Assembly: GCA_002342025.1 (NCBI GenBank)
Contig: DDPD01000080.1
Span: 1 to 19,322 of the forward strand
Direction: 5' to 3'
Source: Moraxellaceae bacterium UBA2477
GTDB taxonomy: Bacteria; Pseudomonadota; Gammaproteobacteria; Pseudomonadales; Moraxellaceae
DNA length: 19,322 nt
Under the pieces are notes generated by a model that ran no database searches, was not told the DNA's origin, and saw only the letters and a program-made list of their open reading frames with translations. Both the position numbers and the translations under genes were made by a program. Shown here piece by piece: positions 1-6,288 of this stretch. Within the stretch, counting starts at the first letter, position 1. Every line of letters starts with the position of its first letter.

Positions 1-1
1 C

Positions 2-517
2 AAAGCACCTTTTCGCCACATGATGACCTCGCGCGGTTTCCGTATGTCCGTAGCCATTACTAATGCAGGCTCGCTCGGCTGGATTTCAGATCGCAGCGGC
101 TATCGTTATAGCGCGGTTGATCCTGAGTCCGGCCTAACCTGGCCACCCTTGCCGTCGTCACTGACGACGTTGGCGCAGTCGGCCGCCGCGATGGCGGGCT
201 ATCCTAATTTTCAACCCGATGCCTGTTTGATTAATTGCTATGTGCCGGGGGCTCGTATGTCGCTGCATCAGGATCGTGACGAAAAGGATTTCGCACATCC
301 CATTGTGTCCGTGTCCTTGGGCTTACCTGCCGTTTTCCAGCTGGGCGGATTTGAACGCCGTGATACCTACCAACGTGTGCCGTTAATCCATGGCGATGTT
401 TTGGTTTGGGGCGGCGAATCCCGCCTGCGCTTTCATGGCGTTTTGCCGCTAAAAATAGGGCATCACTGCTTGCTAGGTGAGCGGCGAATTAACCTGACTT
501 TTCGGCGAGCCGGCTAA
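2..517 (+). CDS. alkB: DNA oxidative demethylase AlkB, 3' part (5' end outside window)
   Basis: Fe(II)/2-oxoglutarate dioxygenase that removes alkyl groups such as 1-methyladenine and 3-methylcytosine from DNA by oxidative demethylation in the cytoplasm. The reading frame is open from base 2, and the residues before the first Met (APFRHMMTSRG) align with the E. coli AlkB interior (SPFRQMVTPGG). The gene therefore starts upstream, with roughly 40 N-terminal residues missing. Counting from the ATG at base 20, the iron ligands are His83 and Asp85 (LHQD) and His139 (RFHG). The 2-oxoglutarate-binding arginines are Arg156 and Arg162 in RINLTFRRAG, matching E. coli Arg204 and Arg210. The substrate-side motif FQPDACLIN is intact. 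All visible key residues are present, so the enzyme is probably active. An Ada-type regulator cannot be assessed because the upstream DNA is absent. Confidence 0.95.
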   Translation, partial: KAPFRHMMTSRGFRMSVAITNAGSLGWISDRSGYRYSAVDPESGLTWPPLPSSLTTLAQSAAAMAGYPNFQPDACLINCYVPGARMSLHQDRDEKDFAHPIVSVSLGLPAVFQLGGFERRDTYQRVPLIHGDVLVWGGESRLRFHGVLPLKIGHHCLLGERRINLTFRRAG

Positions 518-527
518 CTTGAAGTCT

Positions 528-541
528 TTGATTTAGATCAG
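528..541. promoter_or_regulatory. FNR/Anr-like box or small inverted repeat
   Basis: The 14 bases TTGATTTAGATCAG match the FNR/Anr consensus TTGATNNNNATCAA at 9 of 10 defined positions. The centre lies about 45 bases before the ATG of the downstream cysteine-cluster gene. It overlaps a second structure, the perfect repeat TTAGAT-5 bases-ATCTAA at 533-549. Either or neither may be functional. No good -10 box follows at the spacing expected for an FNR-activated promoter. Confidence 0.25.
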
Positions 542-579
542 TAATCTAAGCGATAACGCGTTTTTACCTACCCTCACTC

Positions 580-912
580 ATGAGTCAGCACTGTCAATCC
601 TGTGGAGCCTGTTGCGCCACCTATCGGGTGTCCTTTTACTGGGCCGAAACTGATGAGCACCCAGCAGGTCAGGTTCCCACACATCTCACCACGCCCATTA
701 ACCCCTATAGAGTGGCTATGCGGGGTACTGACAGTAAACCGGCCCGCTGTATTGCTCTTTCCGGCACAGTAGGTGCGTCAGTGAGTTGCGGCATTTACGA
801 GCAGCGCTCATCGACGTGTCGAGAATTTATGGCGGGCGATGAGCGTTGTGCAGCGGCACGGCAACGGCACGGCTTACCACCCTTATCCATTAAGGCCAGT
901 AACGACGATTAG
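580..912 (+). CDS. YkgJ-type cysteine-cluster (zinc/iron-chelating domain) protein
   Basis: A small cytoplasmic protein of 110 residues with the cysteine pattern of the YkgJ / Fe-S-oxidoreductase-like family (PF03692). It opens with C5-x2-C8-x2-C11-C12. Cys57 follows in ARCIAL, and then the hallmark C70GIYEQRSSTC80REF, with Cys90 near the end. The family probably binds zinc or an iron-sulfur cluster; its biochemical role is not established. The first ATG is used because the N-terminal cysteine cluster follows directly. No clear Shine-Dalgarno sequence precedes it. The gene lies 62 bases after alkB on the same strand. Its stop codon overlaps the stop of the convergent flavoprotein gene by 4 bases. 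Its length is normal for the short members of the family. Confidence 0.85.
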   Translation: MSQHCQSCGACCATYRVSFYWAETDEHPAGQVPTHLTTPINPYRVAMRGTDSKPARCIALSGTVGASVSCGIYEQRSSTCREFMAGDERCAAARQRHGLPPLSIKASNDD

Positions 913-2519
913 CGTGCGTTAGCGCTGGTTAAACTGCGCGCCACGGCCTCTGCGACCTTGATGCCATCCACACCCGCTGAAAGAATGCCGCCGGCATAAC
1001 CCGCACCTTCGCCTGCCGGGTACAAGCCTTTGGTGTTAATGCTCTGGAAGTCGTCACCCCGCTTAATGCGGATCGGCGAGGACGTACGCGTTTCGACGCC
1101 GGTGAGCACCGCATCCTGCATGGCATAACCACGAATCTGCTTATTGAAGGCGGGTAAGGCTTCGCGAATGGCGTCGATAGCATAAGCGGGCAGGCTGGCA
1201 TCCAGCTCGCCTAAGGTTACGCCAGGCTGGTACGAGGGCTGCACGCTGCCGAACTCGCGCGATGGCCGCTTGGCAATGAAGTCGCCAATTAGTTGGCCCG
1301 GCGCGTTGTAGTTGCTGCCACCGAGCACGTAGGCCTGCGACTCCAGTGCGCGCTGGAAGTCGATACCAGCGAGCGGGCTACCGGGATAATCCTCCGGCGA
1401 AATGCCCACCACGATGGCGCTGTTGGCATTGCGCTCGTTACGCGAGTACTGGCTCATGCCGTTGGTAACCACACGCCCTTCCTCTGACGTCGCTGCCACC
1501 ACGGTGCCTCCGGGGCACATACAGAAGCTGTAGACCGAGCGGCCATTTTTGGCGTGATGCACCAGCTTGTAGTCGGCTGCGCCCAATATCGGATGACCCG
1601 CCTGCGGGCCGAAGCGACAGCTATCAATCAGCGATTGCGGATGCTCGGCACGGAAGCCGATAGAGAACGGCTTCGCCTCGACATACACACCTCGGTCATA
1701 AATCATCTGAAAAGTGTCTCGTGCACTATGGCCCACCGCGAGCACCACATGGTCGCTACGGATCTGTTCGCCATCCGCCAACGTCACGCCCCGCACCTGG
1801 CCGTTCTCAATCTGCAGGTCTGCTACCCGTGCGCTGAAGCGAATTTCACCGCCTAGCGCAATGATGTTCTCGCGCATCTTCTCAATCATCGTGACCAGCT
1901 TGAAGGTGCCGATGTGCGGCTTGCTGACGTAGAGAATTTCATCTGGCGCGCCTGCCTTTACAAACTCGGTCAGCACCTTACGACCATGATGCAGCGGGTC
2001 ACGAATCTGGCTGTAGAGCTTGCCGTCAGAGAACGTACCGGCGCCGCCCTCACCAAACTGCACATTCGATTCCGGGTGCAGCTCGCGCTTGCGCCATAAG
2101 CCCCAAGTATCTTTAGTGCGTTCACGCACGGCTTTACCGCGCTCCAGCACGATAGGGCGAAAGCCCATCTGCGCCAAAATCAGCGCCACGAATAAGCCGC
2201 AAGGACCAAAGCCAATGACCACGGGGCGCAGGAAATCGCCTTGCGGTGCGGGCGTAACAAATTGATAAGTCGTGTCTGGTGCAAGCCCAACATGGGGGTC
2301 ATCCGCCAAGCGATCGAGTACGGCGGCCTCTTGAGTCAGAGACACATCGAGGCTGTAAATCAACACGATATGACCGCGCTTGCGGGCATCATAACTGCGC
2401 TTATAGACGCTGTAGCTGACCAACTCATGCTCGCGCACCCCCAGGCGTAACAGAATCGCCGCGCGCAGCGCGTCGTCGCTATGCTCCAGTGGCAGCTTCA
2501 GGTCAGTTAGTCGCAGCAT
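909..2519 (-). CDS. FAD-dependent oxidoreductase of the COG2509 family
   Basis: A predicted soluble flavoprotein of 536 residues. An N-terminal domain of about 95 residues (MLRLTDLKLPLEH onward) precedes an FAD-binding Rossmann fold with GFGPCG at 103-108 and the ribose-binding acid in LERG (Glu126). The conserved NVQFGEGGAGTFSDGKL stretch spans about 152-168. The C-terminal FAD segment reads GLYPAGEGAGYAGGILSAG. These are hallmarks of the COG2509 'FAD-dependent dehydrogenase' family, whose substrate is not known. The frame stays open to 2627, but I start at Met 2519. The family begins with this Met, and the longer version would overlap the preceding gene by 38 bases. The Shine-Dalgarno sequence is weak. 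It appears to be the last gene of a three-gene operon. Its TAA at 909-911 overlaps the TAG of the convergent gene. Confidence 0.88.
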   Translation of the reverse strand: MLRLTDLKLPLEHSDDALRAAILLRLGVREHELVSYSVYKRSYDARKRGHIVLIYSLDVSLTQEAAVLDRLADDPHVGLAPDTTYQFVTPAPQGDFLRPVVIGFGPCGLFVALILAQMGFRPIVLERGKAVRERTKDTWGLWRKRELHPESNVQFGEGGAGTFSDGKLYSQIRDPLHHGRKVLTEFVKAGAPDEILYVSKPHIGTFKLVTMIEKMRENIIALGGEIRFSARVADLQIENGQVRGVTLADGEQIRSDHVVLAVGHSARDTFQMIYDRGVYVEAKPFSIGFRAEHPQSLIDSCRFGPQAGHPILGAADYKLVHHAKNGRSVYSFCMCPGGTVVAATSEEGRVVTNGMSQYSRNERNANSAIVVGISPEDYPGSPLAGIDFQRALESQAYVLGGSNYNAPGQLIGDFIAKRPSREFGSVQPSYQPGVTLGELDASLPAYAIDAIREALPAFNKQIRGYAMQDAVLTGVETRTSSPIRIKRGDDFQSINTKGLYPAGEGAGYAGGILSAGVDGIKVAEAVARSLTSANAR

Positions 2520-2589
2520 GATGATTCTCGATATCTCGGGTAAAGCAGTTCGGCCAATACAGATCGCCGGATCGACCAGCGCCCTTATT

Positions 2590-2805
2590 TTAGAGGCTGC
2601 GGCGGTATAGCTCTTCAACTTTCTCACGCGCCCACGGTGTTCGACGCAAAAAAGTCAGACTGGATTTGATGCTGGGATTGTCGTTGAAGCAACGAATATC
2701 CACGACGCGACCCATCTCCACCCAGCCATAACGCGCCACCAATTGGGTCAGCATGTGCTCCAGCGTGATGCCCTGCAGAGGATCAATAAAGCGTTTTTCG
2801 TTCAT
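2590..2805 (-). CDS. VF530-family (DUF2132) small DNA-binding protein
   Basis: A 71-residue protein containing the conserved signature of the VF530 family (PF09905): DPLQGITLEHMLTQLV, then RYGW, VDIRCFNDNPSIKSSLTFL and TPWAREKVEELY near the C-terminus. The founding member from Vibrio fischeri has a known structure and is described as a small DNA-binding helical protein; its cellular role is not settled. GAGG lies 8 bases before the ATG. The upstream flavoprotein gene ends 9 bases before this start and the next flavoprotein follows after about 70 bases, so cotranscription is likely. The length is normal for the family. Confidence 0.85.
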   Translation of the reverse strand: MNEKRFIDPLQGITLEHMLTQLVARYGWVEMGRVVDIRCFNDNPSIKSSLTFLRRTPWAREKVEELYRRSL

Positions 2806-2814
2806 GGCCCACCC

Positions 2815-4023
2815 TCAAACAAATTGACCTGCCGCATGGCCCGATGACCATGCCCACTGAAAATTGTAGCCGCCCAGCCAGCCGGTCACATCCACAACCT
2901 CACCAATGAAATAGAGCCCGGCCTGCCGCTTACTTTCCATGGTGCGCGATGACAACTCATGAGTATCCACACCGCCTAAAGTCACTTCGGCCGTGCGATA
3001 GCCTTCGGTTCCCGCAGGCTTGAGTGTCCAACCCTGAAGTTGTTGCGCCAACGCGGTTAAGGCCGCATCCGGAATGGCTGCCATAGGTGTTTCCGCCCAG
3101 CTCGGCCACAGCAGCGTCTGCAATTCCAGCACCAGCGCTTTTGCCAACCGCTCACTGAGCAAGTTGCGCAACAAGCTCTTGGCGTGCAGACGCTTCTGCT
3201 CTTTTAACCACGCATCAATCGCTTCGCCCGGCATCAAATCAATGTGGATGCTCTCACCCAGCTGCCAGTAATTCGAGATTTGCAGTACTGCCGGCCCACT
3301 CAGGCCGCGATGGGTGAACAGCAAATTCTCCGTAAACGTCGTGTCTGCCGCGCTAAGGCTGACCGGCACGGCGAGACCGCTGAGCCGCTCCGTTACGGCT
3401 TTCACGCCATCACTAAAGGTGAACGGCACCAGTCCGGCGCGTAAGGGCAGCACGGTATGACCAAACTGCTTCGCCAGATCATAGCCAAAACCGCTGCTAC
3501 CCAAGGTAGGGATAGACAGCCCGCCACTGGCCACCACCAGCGACTCTGCGCTGTATTTGCCCTGCGTGGTGGTTAGTGCAAATCGTGCGGGCAGGCTCTC
3601 TGATGCCTGCACCTGCTGAATCTCGCAATGCGTTTTGATGTGAACGCCAACGTGTTCGCACTCACTCACCAGCATCGCCAGAATGTCTTTTGCCGAGTCG
3701 TCACAGAAGAGTTGGCCATGCAGGCGTTCGTGATACGGGATACGGTGCTTTTCAACCAGCGCAATAAAGTCCCACTGCGTATAACGATTCAGTGCCGAGA
3801 TGCAGAACTGCGGATTCGCCGAGAGGAAATTTTCCGGCCCCACAAAGTAGTTGGTGAAATTACAGCGACCACCGCCCGACATCAGAATTTTTTTTCCGAT
3901 TTTGTTACTGCTGTCGATAACCAATACGCGGCGTCCACGCTGACCAGCCGCCATCGCGCACATCAGGCCAGAGGCACCGCCACCAATAATAATGACGTCG
4001 TAATGGGAAGAATTAGCCGACAC
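2815..4023 (-). CDS. HI0933/YhiN-like NAD(P)/FAD-dependent oxidoreductase
   Basis: A 402-residue predicted cytoplasmic flavoprotein of the HI0933/YhiN-like family (PF03486). Near the N-terminus are a dinucleotide-binding fold with GGGASG at 14-19, Asp37 at the end of the second strand, and the family signature KKILMSGGGRCNFTN (44-58). The C-terminus holds the second FAD segment, GLYFIGEVVDVTGWLGGYN, followed by WAWSSGHAAGQF. The family is widespread and its substrate is not defined in most bacteria. The length fits (about 390-400 residues is usual). It is the first gene of the leftward operon and is divergent from hisF. A good -10 box (TATAAT) lies about 35 bases before the start. It is distinct from the COG2509 protein two genes downstream and is not a recent duplicate of it. 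Confidence 0.9.
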   Translation of the reverse strand: MSANSSHYDVIIIGGGASGLMCAMAAGQRGRRVLVIDSSNKIGKKILMSGGGRCNFTNYFVGPENFLSANPQFCISALNRYTQWDFIALVEKHRIPYHERLHGQLFCDDSAKDILAMLVSECEHVGVHIKTHCEIQQVQASESLPARFALTTTQGKYSAESLVVASGGLSIPTLGSSGFGYDLAKQFGHTVLPLRAGLVPFTFSDGVKAVTERLSGLAVPVSLSAADTTFTENLLFTHRGLSGPAVLQISNYWQLGESIHIDLMPGEAIDAWLKEQKRLHAKSLLRNLLSERLAKALVLELQTLLWPSWAETPMAAIPDAALTALAQQLQGWTLKPAGTEGYRTAEVTLGGVDTHELSSRTMESKRQAGLYFIGEVVDVTGWLGGYNFQWAWSSGHAAGQFV

Positions 4024-4056
4024 GGGCAGTGCTCAATAGGAATCAATGTGGGGCGC

Positions 4057-4062
4057 ATTATA
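4057..4062 (-). promoter_or_regulatory. Candidate -10 box for the flavoprotein operon
   Basis: On the minus strand these bases read TATAAT, a perfect sigma-70 -10 hexamer, 34 bases upstream of the yhiN-like start at 4023. The best -35 candidate, CTGGCA, sits only 15 bases upstream, so the promoter would lean on the -10 box or on an activator. This is a prediction from sequence only. Confidence 0.45.
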
Positions 4063-4066
4063 GTCG

Positions 4067-4081
4067 GGCAGGCGACCTGCC
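4067..4081. repeat. 15-base palindrome between divergent promoters
   Basis: GGCAGG-CGA-CCTGCC is a perfect 6+6 base inverted repeat with a 3-base centre. It lies between the leftward TATAAT (4057-4062) and the rightward TGCTAAAAT (4090-4098). This position, and the size typical of a dimeric repressor site, make an operator possible. I do not recognise the regulator. Confidence 0.3.
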
Positions 4082-4089
4082 AGTACCCA

Positions 4090-4098
4090 TGCTAAAAT
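4090..4098 (+). promoter_or_regulatory. Candidate extended -10 promoter of hisF
   Basis: TGCTAAAAT fits an extended -10 element (TGnTANAAT). It ends 29 bases before the hisF ATG, giving a predicted leader of roughly 20-25 bases. No -35 box is visible. The identical nonamer occurs at 8360-8368, at almost the same distance from the TetR-type gene. Confidence 0.4.
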
Positions 4099-4127
4099 CG
4101 CCGCCTGCTAAATCACGGTATTTCTGC

Positions 4128-4901
4128 ATGAGCCTCGCCAAGCGCATTATTCCCTGTCTCGATGTTGATCAAGGTCGTGTCGTTAAAGGGGTGAAATTTC
4201 TCGACATCCGCGATGCCGGTGATCCGGTCGAAGTCGCTCGCCGCTACGACGAGCAAGGCGCAGATGAAATTACCTTCCTCGACATCACCGCCAGTGTTGA
4301 GGGGCGCGACACCATGGCGCGGACCGTAGAGCGTATGGCCTCGCAGGTGTTTGTTCCGCTCACCGTCGGTGGCGGTATTCGCGAGGTGGCAGATATTCGT
4401 CGCATGCTTAACGCCGGTGCCGATAAAGTCAGCATTAACTCGGCTGCCGTTAAGCGGCCCGAGTTTGTTGCCGAGGCATCGCAGCGTTTTGGCGCTCAGT
4501 GCATTGTTGCTGCCATTGATGCCAAACGCGTCTCCGCTGCAGGCGAACCGGGTCGCTGGGAAATTTTCACCCACGGCGGTCGCAACCGAACCGGCATAGA
4601 TGCTGTGGCGTGGGCGGTACGCATGGCTGACTATGGCGCGGGCGAAATTTTGCTAACCAGCATGGATGCCGATGGCACCAAGGCGGGCTATGACTTGCCG
4701 CTGGTACGCGCTATTACCGATGCCGTGAATGTGCCGGTGATTGCCTCGGGTGGTGTTGGCAACCTGCAACATCTGGCCGATGGCATTCTTGAAGGCGGTG
4801 CGGACGCCGTACTCGCCGCCAGCATTTTTCACTTCGGCGAATACAGCATCCCGCAGGCCAAGCAGTACCTGGCCGAGCGCGGGATTACTATGCGTCTCTA
4901 A
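4128..4901 (+). CDS. hisF: Imidazole glycerol phosphate synthase cyclase subunit HisF
   Basis: Cyclase subunit of IGP synthase. Using ammonia delivered by HisH, it converts PRFAR to imidazole glycerol phosphate and AICAR, linking histidine and purine synthesis. The protein is 257 residues, the normal length for a (beta/alpha)8 HisF. The N-terminus is MSLAKRIIPCLDVDQGRVVKG. The catalytic aspartates are Asp12 (CLDV) and Asp131 (AAIDAKR). Phosphate-binding loops are seen at LTVGGGIR (about 78-85) and VIASGGVG (about 204-211). The frame is open upstream, but the Met at 4128 is the universal family start. The Shine-Dalgarno sequence is weak. hisB, hisH and hisA are not adjacent: the neighbour upstream is a divergent flavoprotein and downstream is a hairpin element facing envC. 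hisF therefore appears to be transcribed alone. Confidence 0.97.
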   Translation: MSLAKRIIPCLDVDQGRVVKGVKFLDIRDAGDPVEVARRYDEQGADEITFLDITASVEGRDTMARTVERMASQVFVPLTVGGGIREVADIRRMLNAGADKVSINSAAVKRPEFVAEASQRFGAQCIVAAIDAKRVSAAGEPGRWEIFTHGGRNRTGIDAVAWAVRMADYGAGEILLTSMDADGTKAGYDLPLVRAITDAVNVPVIASGGVGNLQHLADGILEGGADAVLAASIFHFGEYSIPQAKQYLAERGITMRL

Positions 4902-4918
4902 AACTCGCCGCAGCAATA

Positions 4919-4982
4919 CGGTAGGTGGGAAACTGTTTTTTGCGGGCTAAGATGCCCGCTGAAAACAGTTTCCCACCTACCG
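4919..4982. repeat. Long hairpin element (REP-like or bidirectional terminator)
   Basis: A 64-base near-perfect inverted repeat. Arms at 4919-4939 and 4962-4982 pair over 21 bases without a mismatch. A T-G wobble and one T-T mismatch follow, then a 6-base inner stem (4942-4947 with 4954-4959) around the loop TAAGAT. The foot of each arm carries GGTAGG/CCTACC, and the tetranucleotide GTAG is characteristic of REP sequences associated with RAYT transposases. It lies 17 bases after the hisF stop and 11 bases after the envC stop. No T-run follows the stem on either strand, so it is not a textbook intrinsic terminator. It may still insulate the two convergent transcripts or stabilise their 3' ends. 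Confidence 0.8.
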
Positions 4983-4993
4983 GCCACTGATGA

Positions 4994-6268
4994 TCAGTAG
5001 TTGCACCAGTTTCCCGGCTGACTCGGACGACCGCGCAGACGCGTTTCGAAGTACAGCCCAGATTCCGTATCGCCAGTGCCTGAGCCCACCGAAGCTAGAA
5101 CCTCGCCGGCCGACACGCTGTCACCCACGCGGACTTGCAGGCTCTGGTTATAGCCATAGAGCGACATAAAGCCCTTGCCATGATCAAGGATCACCAGCTT
5201 GCCGTAGCCGCGCAGGAAGTCGGCATAAAGTACTTTGCCTGACTTAACGGCCTTAACCGGTGCACCCGCGGGTGCGGCAATGACAATACCGTTCCAACGC
5301 AGGCCACCACCACGCGCCGAACCAAATTGGGCGCGAATGCCGCCGGAGGCTGGCAAGCTGCAGTTTCCGCGATACGGCGAGGCATAGTCCGGCTCTTGGC
5401 TCCAAACCGTTTCTTTTTCCTTTTCCGCCGGTGCCGGCTTAACGACCTTATTTGAGCCTTTGTTCGCTTCTTTCGCGGCGCGCTCTTCATTGCGGCGGCG
5501 TTGTAACTCTTGACGCTCCTGCTCACGCGCTACCCGCTCCAGCCGTCTCATCAACGATTGCAACGCGGCTTGATCCTGTTTTAAGGATTTTAAGTTTTTA
5601 TCTTGTTCTCGAATTTCGCTATTCAAGATTTTGAGTGCGGCCGAGCGTTGCTCTTTTGCCGCATTCAGTTGCGCTTGTTCTTGGGTCAATTTGATCCCCA
5701 GCTCTTCAAGACGCGCAATCTGCTCTTTCTCTTCCACCTGGAGGGCTGCCAGTTCGGTCAACGTCCCGTCCAGTTCGGTAATGCGTTCACTTCGAGCCTT
5801 CTGTAAATAGCCGAAATAGCGCAATTGGCGCGCAAACAAAGCCGGATTTTCTTGATTCAACAGCAGCTTGAAATAGTCATCGTGGCCGGCACGATAAGAT
5901 TGCTGCACATCCTCTTTCAGCTGCGCCAACTGGGCCCGTTTGGCCGCGGATAACTCGGTTTGGCGCTGCTTCAGCACCACCATTCGATCTTCGCGCTGAC
6001 GCTTTTCCTTTGCGCTTGCCGCCAGCGACTTTTCCAACGCATTAATTTGGAGTTGCGCTTTTTGCAATGCAGCCAGTTGTTTATTGCGCTCGGCCTGCGT
6101 AAGACGCAATTTTTTCTGCGCCGTTTTAATTTCACGCTGAACCGAAGCCAAGTCAGACTTAGCTGACTGTGCTTGTGCGCGTAGCTGGCCTGTGGATTCG
6201 GCCCAAGCCGTCAAAGGCAAACTACAACTGAGCGCAAAAACTAGCGCTGGTATGGAAAATAACCGCAT
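4994..6268 (-). CDS. envC: Murein hydrolase activator EnvC
   Basis: Periplasmic activator of the division amidases (AmiA/AmiB type), recruited by FtsEX in the known family. The protein is 424 residues. It has a signal peptide (MRLFSIPALVFALS..., probable cleavage after AWA, residue 23) and a long Lys/Gln/Glu-rich coiled coil at about 27-270. A proline- and lysine-rich linker follows, then a LytM (M23) domain at about 303-424. The catalytic metal site is degenerate: active LytM enzymes have His/Asp and HxH ligands, while here the equivalents are LRWNGIVIAAP and YFETRLRG. This is as in E. coli EnvC (RWKGMVIAAP, YFEIRRQG), so it is an activator rather than a hydrolase. The mature protein has only two cysteines, Cys303 and Cys422. 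The Shine-Dalgarno AAGGAT lies 5 bases before the ATG. It follows gpmI by 20 bases, probably in the same operon. Confidence 0.93.
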   Translation of the reverse strand: MRLFSIPALVFALSCSLPLTAWAESTGQLRAQAQSAKSDLASVQREIKTAQKKLRLTQAERNKQLAALQKAQLQINALEKSLAASAKEKRQREDRMVVLKQRQTELSAAKRAQLAQLKEDVQQSYRAGHDDYFKLLLNQENPALFARQLRYFGYLQKARSERITELDGTLTELAALQVEEKEQIARLEELGIKLTQEQAQLNAAKEQRSAALKILNSEIREQDKNLKSLKQDQAALQSLMRRLERVAREQERQELQRRRNEERAAKEANKGSNKVVKPAPAEKEKETVWSQEPDYASPYRGNCSLPASGGIRAQFGSARGGGLRWNGIVIAAPAGAPVKAVKSGKVLYADFLRGYGKLVILDHGKGFMSLYGYNQSLQVRVGDSVSAGEVLASVGSGTGDTESGLYFETRLRGRPSQPGNWCNY

Positions 6269-6288
6269 GGAACATCCTTAATGCTGGG

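Noticed and set aside
3628..4095. A 155-codon plus-strand frame opposite the start of the yhiN-like gene
   Set aside because: It is antisense to the FAD-binding region, resembles no known protein, and runs through the divergent promoter spacer.
4919..4982. Calling the long hairpin a standard intrinsic terminator
   Set aside because: No T-run follows the stem on either strand, and a 21-base perfect stem is longer than usual. Left as a repeat with possible insulating function.
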